From: Micromonospora solifontis
Lineage (GTDB): Bacteria > Actinomycetota > Actinomycetes > Mycobacteriales > Micromonosporaceae
Length of the DNA stretch: 44,962 nt
Direction of reading: 5' to 3'
Assembly: GCF_003725545.1 (NCBI RefSeq)
Contig: NZ_RJLN01000043.1
Span: 1-44,962 of the forward strand
The notes under the pieces were generated by a model that ran no database searches, was not told the origin of the DNA, and saw only the letters and a list, made by a program, of their open reading frames with translations. A program made the position numbers and the translations under genes. Position 1 is the first letter of the stretch, and each line of letters starts with the position of its first letter. Below are positions 1 to 6,511 of this stretch, in pieces.

Positions 1-2
1 CC

Positions 3-482
3 CCGCCCAAGGCGCCGGCGCTCACCTGCAAGCAACTCGGCGGCGCCCAGCTGGGCAGCGCCAAGGTGCCGTTCAACGGCTACCCGGACTACATCCCCCT
101 GCTCGACGGCGTCTGGAGCGGGGAGGACGGTGCGACCGTCGAGCTGCAGAAGCCGTGCGGGATCGGCGACCTGGACGGCGACGGCGCGGCCGACGCCGTC
201 GGCACGGTGCTGCTGCGTACGGGCGGGATCGGGCAGTTCTGGAGCGTCGTCTTCTGGCACAACTCGGCCGGCAAGCCGGCCTACCGCAGCCTGGTCGACC
301 TGGGCGACCGGAACCCGGTCACCTCGATCAGCGTCTCCGGCCAGCGGGCCACCGTGGTCTGGCTGACCCGCTCGGACGGCAAGAGCATGGCCGAGCTGGA
401 CCTCAGGCGCACCACCGTCTACCAGCTCTCCGGCATCACGGTCACCGAGGTCAAGCACACCGACGCGCCGTACACCGGCTGA
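3..482 (+). CDS. Secreted-type hypothetical protein, C-terminal part (5' end outside window)
   Basis: The frame is open from the first bases of the window, so the gene begins upstream; an in-frame GTG at 66 is probably internal. The visible part has a Cys followed by a Gly-rich stretch and a calcium-loop-like DLDGDGAADAV segment of the FG-GAP/dockerin type (about residues 53-63), then beta-rich sequence with several Trp residues. This suggests an exported beta-rich protein, but I do not recognise a family. It ends at TGA 480-482, immediately before a large inverted repeat that is probably its terminator. It converges with the DoxX gene. Confidence 0.6.
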   Translation, partial: PPKAPALTCKQLGGAQLGSAKVPFNGYPDYIPLLDGVWSGEDGATVELQKPCGIGDLDGDGAADAVGTVLLRTGGIGQFWSVVFWHNSAGKPAYRSLVDLGDRNPVTSISVSGQRATVVWLTRSDGKSMAELDLRRTTVYQLSGITVTEVKHTDAPYTG

Positions 483-590
483 TCGACCCGGGCTGCCGCA
501 GCGCGGGGCCTCCCGGAAGCGGGAGACCACCGGTTGCGGCAGCCCGAGTCGATCAAGGCACGGTTGCGGCGGCCCGAGTCGATCAAGGAC
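481..590. repeat. Inverted repeat with tandemly duplicated right arm; probable terminator
   Basis: Positions 481-500 are the reverse complement, with one mismatch, of 535-554. A 30-bp unit at 531-560 is then repeated at 561-590 with a few substitutions, so the left arm could pair with either right arm. It lies between two convergent genes and overlaps the upstream stop codon. A bidirectional terminator is the likeliest role. Confidence 0.6.
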
Positions 591-619
591 CGCGCCGTCG
601 CCGGCCCTCGGCGCGAGCG

Positions 620-1066
620 TCAGACCGGGACCGAGGAGCGGTCGACCGCCGGAACATCGGCGGCGGCCCGGGTGCGGGACAGGAGCGCGTCGAGGGCCCA
701 GGCGCCCGGGCCGAACACGGCGATGAGCAGGAACGACCAGCAGAAGAGGGCCGCCAGCTCGCCGCCGTTGCGGATCGGCAGCAGCCCGTGCGGCTGGTGC
801 ACGGTGAAGTAGGCGTACGCCATGGAGCCGGAGGCGAGGAGCGCGGCGGGCCGGGTCAGCAGCCCGACGAGCACCAGCGCGCCACAGACCACCTGGATCA
901 ACGCGGCCCACCAGCCTGGCCACTCGCCGGCCGGGATCGCGTGCCCGCTACCCCGGTTGCCGCCCAGGACACCGAAGACCGACGCGAGGCCGTGACAGAG
1001 GAAGAGCAACCCCATGACCATGCGGAACAGGGACAGGACGGGGTTGTGCAGCCGTACGGGGTTCAT
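620..1066 (-). CDS. DoxX family membrane protein
   Basis: A 148-residue protein with four hydrophobic segments (about residues 10-32, 48-70, 75-92, 105-125) and the family feature of an N-terminal helix with FLCHGLASVFG, as in DoxX/MauE-like quinone-linked or redox-homeostasis membrane proteins. The substrate is unknown. I chose the ATG at 1066 because GGAGGT lies 5-6 nt upstream; a longer open frame to 1195 adds low-quality sequence and an in-frame ATG at 1078 sits on the ribosome site itself. The upstream 140 bp are AT-richer than average and probably hold its promoter. It stands alone. Confidence 0.8.
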   Translation of the reverse strand: MNPVRLHNPVLSLFRMVMGLLFLCHGLASVFGVLGGNRGSGHAIPAGEWPGWWAALIQVVCGALVLVGLLTRPAALLASGSMAYAYFTVHQPHGLLPIRNGGELAALFCWSFLLIAVFGPGAWALDALLSRTRAAADVPAVDRSSVPV

Positions 1067-1186
1067 CGTGACCTCCATCGATGATGGTGAATGAATGAAC
1101 CCCAGAATGGAGCCTGAATAGATTGAGCTTAATTGAATCCTTGCTTGTGGGAAGATCTGGGTAGTTACTGGTCCGGACTCTGGGAA

Positions 1187-1205
1187 CGCTCCCAAATCCG
1201 GAGCG
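1187..1205 (-). terminator. Stem-loop after the ABC permease
   Basis: CGCTCC (1187-1192) pairs with GGAGCG (1200-1205) around a 7-nt loop, 6 bp past the permease stop on its strand and followed by TTCCC. A modest but well-placed terminator candidate. Confidence 0.4.
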
Positions 1206-1210
1206 ACGGA

Positions 1211-2101
1211 TCAGCTGGTGACGTCCTTGCGAGTGAAACGCCAGAAGGCCAGGCTCCAGAACAGGGTGGCGTAGACGACCGCCGAGACGGCGCCGCGTAC
1301 CACGTCGTCGGTCTGCGCCGGGGTGGAGAGCAGGCCCAGCCAGGCGCTGCTGTAGTGGGTGGGCAGCAGCGCGCGGAGCCCGCCCAGCGCGGTGATCTGG
1401 TCCAGGATGCTGGAGAGGATCCAGAGCAGCACCGCCCCGCCGACTGCGCCGAGCGCGGCGTCGGTGGTCACCGAGAGCAGGAACGCCAGGCCGGCGACCA
1501 CCAGCAGGACGACCGCCAGGTAGCCGAGCACCGCGAACAGCCGGACCAGCCCCTCGCCCGGGGCCAGCTCGGCGGCGACCTGGCTGCGCAGCGGCGACCA
1601 GCCGTACCGGAGGGTGCCGGCGAGCAGCGCGGTGCCGAAGAGCAGCAGCAGGGCCAGCGCCGAGTAGGCGAGCGCCACCAGCAGCTTCACCGCCAGCAGC
1701 CGGGCCCGGGGCACCGGGATCGCCAGCAGGTAGCGCAGGCTGCCCCAGCTCGCCTCGCTGGCCACCGTGTCCCCGCAGAACAGCGCCACCACCACGACCA
1801 GCAGGAACGACGAGGAGACGAAGAGCGAGAAGAGGGTGAAGTTCAACCCGCCCCCGGTGGCCAGGTCCACCAGGCTGCCGAACTCGTTGTTCCGGCGCCG
1901 GTCCGCGTCGCCGGAGTTGAACTCGAAGGCGACCAGGATGATCAGCGGCAGCAGCACCATGAAGCCCAACGTGAGCTGGGTACGCCGGCGGGACGCCTGC
2001 CGGCGGAACTCCGCCAGGAAGGGCAGCGTCGTCGACGGCCGGTAGCCCGCCGCCGCGCCCGCCCGGTCCGCCGTGCCCGTCGAGGTCGATATCCCCATCA
2101 C
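1211..2101 (-). CDS. ABC-2 type transporter permease
   Basis: About 296 residues with six hydrophobic segments, the usual size and pattern for an ABC-2 permease of the drug/peptide export type. The first segment follows an Arg-rich cytoplasmic stretch (about residues 32-42). The GTG at 2101 overlaps the TGA of the upstream ATPase fusion (GTGA; an ATG follows at 2098), so the two are translationally coupled and form one exporter. A hairpin follows the stop. No substrate can be read from the sequence. Confidence 0.88.
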   Translation of the reverse strand: MMGISTSTGTADRAGAAAGYRPSTTLPFLAEFRRQASRRRTQLTLGFMVLLPLIILVAFEFNSGDADRRRNNEFGSLVDLATGGGLNFTLFSLFVSSSFLLVVVVALFCGDTVASEASWGSLRYLLAIPVPRARLLAVKLLVALAYSALALLLLFGTALLAGTLRYGWSPLRSQVAAELAPGEGLVRLFAVLGYLAVVLLVVAGLAFLLSVTTDAALGAVGGAVLLWILSSILDQITALGGLRALLPTHYSSAWLGLLSTPAQTDDVVRGAVSAVVYATLFWSLAFWRFTRKDVTS

Positions 2102-4968
2102 CGGTCCCCGCTTCCCCGAGAGTTCTCGCCGACCAGGGCGAGGAACGCGTCCTCCAGGCGGCGCCGGGGCACCACCCGGTCCACCCCGATCCCGGCCCGG
2201 ACCAGCTCGGCCACCACGTCGCTGCGGGCCGTGCCGTTCGTGTCCACCACCAGGCCGCCGTCACCGTCGGGCAGCACCCGTACGCCACCCAGCCGGTCCA
2301 GCACGGTCCGGGCCGCGTCCGGGTCGCTCACCTCGAACAACACGCTCGGCGACTCGCCGACGATCTCCTCGACCGGACCCGAGGCGACGATCCGGCCCTT
2401 GTTCACCACCACCGCGTGGGTGCAGGTCTGCTCCACCTCGGCCAGCAGGTGGCTGGAGACCAGCACCGCCCGGCCGTCGGTGGCGTACCGCTGGAGCACC
2501 CGGCGCATCTCGGCGATCTGCGGCGGGTCCAGCCCGTCCGTCGGCTCGTCCAGCACCAGCAGCTGCGGCAGGCCCAGCATGGCCTGCGCGATGGCCAGCC
2601 GCTGCCGCATGCCGTGGCTGTAGTTCTTCGTCCGCCGATGCACCGACGAGCCCAGCCCGGCGATCTCCAGCGCCTCGTCGAAGTGCGCGTCCGCCCACGG
2701 CCGCCCGGTCGCCCGCCAGTACGCCTTCAGGTTGTCCAGGCCGGACAGGTGCGGCAGGAAGCCGGGCCCCTCCACCAGCGCGCCGATCCGGGAGAGCACC
2801 GGCGAGCCGGGCACCAGCCGGTGCCCGAACACGTAGATCTCGCCGGCGGTGGGCTGGGTCAGCCCCATCAGCACCCGCAGGGTGGTGGTCTTGCCGGCGC
2901 CGTTCGGGCCGAGCAGCCCGACCACCTGGCCGGGGTGCACCTCGAAATCCACGTTGGAGACGGCGACGAAGCCGTCCGCGTACTCCTTGCGCAGCTGGCG
3001 GACGGCGAGCGGGACGTCCGCGTACTCCGGGTGCACGGAGCTGTCCTGGCGGCGGTGCCGGCGGCGGACCACCAGGACGACCAGCACGAGCCCGACCGCG
3101 ATGGCGGCGAGCAGGCCGACCAGCACCCAGCGCCAGATCGCGGCCGAGGTCGGAATCGGCTGGGCGTCGACGGTGGGCACCGTCAGCGGCCCGTCGCCCA
3201 GGGCCACCTGGTAGACGGCCGGCTCGGCCGGCGTCGCGTACGCCTGGTCGGAGGTGGCGACCACGACCCGCAGCCGGTGCCCGGCCTCGACCCGCCGGAC
3301 GATCGCCGGCAGGGTGACCGTGACCGGCTGGGCGGCGTCGACGGTGCGCGGCAGGCCGGTCAGCCGGACCGGGGCGACCAGGCCGTCGGGGAGGGTGGCC
3401 GCGCCCTTCGGGTCGACGTCGTAGAGCTTGACGAACAGCACCGCCTCGCCGGTTGGCGAGGCCGCCCGGATCCGCACGGTCGGCGCGCCGACCACGTCGA
3501 CCGCCTCGGCCAGCGGGGCGGACTCGAACCGGGCGTGCTGCCCGGGGATGTCGCCGGCCACCCCGTTGACCAGGGAGCCGAGCGCCCCGGCGAACGGCAC
3601 CGCGGAGATCGCCGCCGGGTTCCCGTTGGGCGGGTTGGCGATCGTCCGGGGCGGCCCGGCCAGCGCGACGTCCCGGCGGGCCTGCCCGGCCACCCCCGGG
3701 TAGTCGGTGATCCGGTAGCCGGTGGCCACCAGGCCGCGGTCGAGCGCGTCGAAGCCGGCGATCCGGGAGAAGGTGAAGCCCTGGCCGGGCGACGCGCCCT
3801 CGCCCTTGACGTAGTGGTCGAGCCACTGCGCGGTCAGGAACTTCACCCGGTCCGAGTCGGACGTGGGCCCCTCGCCGCCGTCGTGGCCGCCGGTGAACCA
3901 GGCCACCCGGACGGGGGTGCCGGCGGCGGCGATGCCGCGCGCGTTGGCGTCCGCCTCGGTGAGCGGGAAGAGGGTGTCCGCCTCCCCCTGCACCAGCAGG
4001 GTGGGCGCCTTGATCCGGTCCAGCACCCCGGCCGGGGAGGAGCGCCGGAGCAGGTCCACCGCCGCCTGGTCGGCCCGGCCCGTGGTGGCGATCCGCAGGT
4101 ACGCGGCGCAGACGTCGGCGGCGAACCGGCCGCAGGCCGGGTCGGCGGCGGCGCCGGGAGCCCGGCCGGGGCCACTGCCCGGTCCCGCCCCGGGCTGCGG
4201 GCTCGGCGCGCCGGCCGAGGCGGGAGCGCCCTCGGGCTGGCCGGCGGTGCTGCCGGAGCTGCCGGACGGGCCGGAGCCGGCGCTCCCGCCGCCGCCGAAG
4301 AAGATGCCGGCCCAGCCCTTCTTGAACACGCCCTCCGTCGGCGCCTTGCCGGTGCTCTCCGGCAGGAACGCCCGGGACAGGTCGTTCCAGGTGATCATCG
4401 GGACGATCGCGTCGACCCGGCGGTCCTGCGCGGCCAGTAGCAGCGCCAGGCCGCCGCCGTACGAGCCGCCGACCACGCCGACCCGCGGGTCGCCGGCGGC
4501 GTCGAGGCGGATGTCCGGGCGGGCGGCGAGCCGGTCGAGCAGGCGGGAGGCGTCCCGCACCTCGTGGTCCGGGCTGTCCAGGTGGATCTCGCCGCCGCTG
4601 CGGCCGAACCCGCGGGCGGTCCAGGTGAGCACCGCGTACCCCCGGGCGACCAGGTCCTCGGCGTCACCCCGGACCGACTCCTTGGTGCCGCCGAAGCCGT
4701 GCGCCAGCAGCACGGCCGGCACCCGGTGCCGGGACGAGGCGTCCCGCGGCAGGTAGAGCGTGGTGTCCAGGTCGACCGGCTCATTCCCGTCCGGTCCGGA
4801 GCGGACGGTCACCAGGGCCGACTCGGTCCGGAAGCCGGGTCGCCCCGGCCGGGCCGCCCAGGCCACGGCGGCGGCCACCAGGACCACCGCCACGGTCGCG
4901 GCGACCACCCGGCGCCGGCGGGTGGCCAGGGCCCGCCGGATCCGGGCAGCGTCCAGCGGTGATCTCAT
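2098..4968 (-). CDS. X-Pro-peptidase-like hydrolase fused to ABC transporter ATPase
   Basis: A 956-residue fusion. Residues 10-20 are Arg-rich, followed by a membrane helix (about 21-38). An S15/CocE-like alpha/beta hydrolase follows, with nucleophile Ser169 in GGSYGG, an acid in GEADTLFP and a His in TGGHDGGEG, then a beta-rich C-terminal hydrolase domain. A second helix (about 610-636) ends in RRRHRR. An ABC ATPase completes it: Walker A GPNGAGKT (about 686-694), signature YSHGM (about 780), Walker B LLVLDEPT (about 800). The positive-inside rule places the hydrolase outside and the ATPase inside. ATG 4968 is chosen because TACCGT lies exactly 7 nt upstream (leaderless); upstream in-frame sequence is not protein-like. 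It is coupled to the permease. The ABC domain may export a product processed by the hydrolase; that is inference. Confidence 0.88.
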   Translation of the reverse strand: MRSPLDAARIRRALATRRRRVVAATVAVVLVAAAVAWAARPGRPGFRTESALVTVRSGPDGNEPVDLDTTLYLPRDASSRHRVPAVLLAHGFGGTKESVRGDAEDLVARGYAVLTWTARGFGRSGGEIHLDSPDHEVRDASRLLDRLAARPDIRLDAAGDPRVGVVGGSYGGGLALLLAAQDRRVDAIVPMITWNDLSRAFLPESTGKAPTEGVFKKGWAGIFFGGGGSAGSGPSGSSGSTAGQPEGAPASAGAPSPQPGAGPGSGPGRAPGAAADPACGRFAADVCAAYLRIATTGRADQAAVDLLRRSSPAGVLDRIKAPTLLVQGEADTLFPLTEADANARGIAAAGTPVRVAWFTGGHDGGEGPTSDSDRVKFLTAQWLDHYVKGEGASPGQGFTFSRIAGFDALDRGLVATGYRITDYPGVAGQARRDVALAGPPRTIANPPNGNPAAISAVPFAGALGSLVNGVAGDIPGQHARFESAPLAEAVDVVGAPTVRIRAASPTGEAVLFVKLYDVDPKGAATLPDGLVAPVRLTGLPRTVDAAQPVTVTLPAIVRRVEAGHRLRVVVATSDQAYATPAEPAVYQVALGDGPLTVPTVDAQPIPTSAAIWRWVLVGLLAAIAVGLVLVVLVVRRRHRRQDSSVHPEYADVPLAVRQLRKEYADGFVAVSNVDFEVHPGQVVGLLGPNGAGKTTTLRVLMGLTQPTAGEIYVFGHRLVPGSPVLSRIGALVEGPGFLPHLSGLDNLKAYWRATGRPWADAHFDEALEIAGLGSSVHRRTKNYSHGMRQRLAIAQAMLGLPQLLVLDEPTDGLDPPQIAEMRRVLQRYATDGRAVLVSSHLLAEVEQTCTHAVVVNKGRIVASGPVEEIVGESPSVLFEVSDPDAARTVLDRLGGVRVLPDGDGGLVVDTNGTARSDVVAELVRAGIGVDRVVPRRRLEDAFLALVGENSRGSGDR

Positions 4969-4975
4969 GCGGCAC

Positions 4976-5008
4976 ACGGTACGGCGCGGAAGCTGAGCGT
5001 CGCCTGAG
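4976..5008 (-). promoter_or_regulatory. Leaderless -10 element with CTCAG direct repeat in the -35 region
   Basis: On the minus strand TACCGT (4976-4981) precedes the ATG by 7 nt. CTCAG-N6-CTCAG (4993-5008) covers the -35 position, which otherwise lacks a consensus. An 11-bp spaced direct repeat there is typical of OmpR-type response-regulator boxes, so the fusion gene may be under two-component control. Confidence 0.45.
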
Positions 5009-5237
5009 ATCCGCCGTACGTCCGTCCGGTTGCACCGTTCGGTGCCCGCGATCCGTCGACCGCCGAAGGTCCAGAGGCGTCTCAGCGCGAGGAATTCGAA
5101 TCCCGCGAATTCACATCTACGCTCGCGAATCGCCGCCGATCCGGGCAACCTGGCGACCGCCCGGAACGCTGCGTGTCGGAATGATCAACGAGACGTGACG
5201 CGGCCCGAAGTGACGTGAAGCCGACTCGACGACCACC

Positions 5238-5266
5238 GTCACACCCGCCCACGGGTCGACTACTTT
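5238..5266 (+). promoter_or_regulatory. Candidate promoter of the conservon operon
   Basis: GTCACA (5238-5243), 17-bp spacer, TACTTT (5261-5266), about 80 bp before the first ATG. It matches the housekeeping-sigma layout moderately well. Confidence 0.35.
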
Positions 5267-5344
5267 CCGGTCCGGTGAACGGGACCGCTCACGGCGACTC
5301 CCGGCCACCGGAGCGTCACCCGCCGTCGCCGGAGGAGACAGACC

Positions 5345-6511
5345 ATGACCGTCCTCGCGCCGCGGGTCCGTCGGCGGCCCTCCGTGGCGGGCCGTGCCCT
5401 GCCCCTGCTGCTGGTGCTGGCCCTGCTGGCACCGCTCGGGCTGCTCTTCACGCAGACCGACCGGCACACCGGCGACGACCGTGACCTGGCGGCCCGGGAA
5501 CGGCTCGGCGTGCGCTACCTGCGCGCCCTCGGCCCGCTGACCGACGCGCTGGTGGAGGCCCAGTCCACCGCGGTCGCCGGGCGGCCGGTCTCCCGGGTGG
5601 CGCTCAGCGCCGCGGTCGAGGAGGTGGCGCGGCTGGACAGCGCCGACGGCGACGAGCTGCGCAGCCACGAACGCTGGGCCGGACTGCGGGCCAAGCTGGA
5701 GGCGCTGCCGGACCGCGGCCTCACCGACCCGGGGGCGGCCTACCAGGCGTACGGGGAGGTCACCGACCTGCTGCTGGCCCTGTACCGGAAGGTGCGGGAG
5801 AGTTCCGGGCTGATCCGCGACCCGCAGGCGGACTCGTTCTTCCTCCAGGACGCCATCGGCGGGGACCTCCCCACCGCCATGGTGATCGCCGGCCGGCTCG
5901 CGGACCTGTCCCGGCTGGCCCCTGGGCAGCCGGCCGCCGAGCGGGCGAAGACCGGTGCCGAGCTGGCCGAACTCCGGGTGGCCGCGCTGGGCCCGGCCAC
6001 CGACCTGGTCGCCGACCTGCGGTCCGCGGTGGACAACTCGGAGAGCACCGACCTGGGTGCCAACGTGCTCACGCCACTGGACACCTACCAGCGCTCGGTC
6101 GAGGCGTTCGGCGCGTACAGCGCGCCGGACGCGGGTACCCCGGCACCCGACCCGGCCCGCCTCACCGCCGCCGGCAGCACCGCCCAGGCCGCCGCCAAAC
6201 AGCTCCGCACCGTCATCCTCGACCAGCTCGACGCGCTGCTGAGGGCGCGGCTCGACCGCCTCGACCGGGACCGCCGGCTGGCCGTGGGCGCGGTCGGGGC
6301 GGCTGCCCTGCTGCTCGTCGTACTGGCCGGGACGCAGCTCGCCGCGCTGCGCCGGGCGGGCCGCGAGGCCGCCGCGGAGGAGCCGCCGACCCTGCCGGAG
6401 CCCGCCCCGCCGGGCCAGGCCCCGGCGCCGCGAAACGGGCAGCTCGAGCCGGTCGGGACCGGCCGGGGCGGCGAGCCCGACCGGTGGAGGCCCTTCGATG
6501 CTGCTCGGTAG
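5345..6511 (+). CDS. Conservon-associated membrane sensor protein without kinase domain
   Basis: A 388-residue protein with a membrane helix at about 19-38, a long mainly helical extracytoplasmic region and a second helix at about 316-338, then a Pro-rich tail. This resembles the sensory half of nitrate/nitrite-sensing-type histidine kinases, but HAMP and kinase domains are absent. The ATG has GGAGGA 8 nt upstream. Its 3' end overlaps the start of the conservon kinase by 14 bp, so they are co-translated. It could be a co-receptor or ligand-binding partner of that kinase; this is inference. It is not part of the standard four-gene conservon. Confidence 0.72.
   Translation: MTVLAPRVRRRPSVAGRALPLLLVLALLAPLGLLFTQTDRHTGDDRDLAARERLGVRYLRALGPLTDALVEAQSTAVAGRPVSRVALSAAVEEVARLDSADGDELRSHERWAGLRAKLEALPDRGLTDPGAAYQAYGEVTDLLLALYRKVRESSGLIRDPQADSFFLQDAIGGDLPTAMVIAGRLADLSRLAPGQPAAERAKTGAELAELRVAALGPATDLVADLRSAVDNSESTDLGANVLTPLDTYQRSVEAFGAYSAPDAGTPAPDPARLTAAGSTAQAAAKQLRTVILDQLDALLRARLDRLDRDRRLAVGAVGAAALLLVVLAGTQLAALRRAGREAAAEEPPTLPEPAPPGQAPAPRNGQLEPVGTGRGGEPDRWRPFDAAR

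Larger units (their letters stand above)
4969..5344. other. Divergent intergenic region, 376 bp
   Basis: This separates the ABC fusion gene (leftward) from the conservon (rightward). Besides the leftward promoter it holds an inverted repeat GAATTCG/CGAATTC (5092-5098 and 5106-5112) and a rightward promoter candidate. No gene or RNA is apparent. Confidence 0.6.

Noticed and set aside
5090..5115. GAATTCGAATCCCGC resembling a tRNA T-arm
   Set aside because: No acceptor stem, D-arm or anticodon arm can be drawn around it; it is better described as an inverted repeat.
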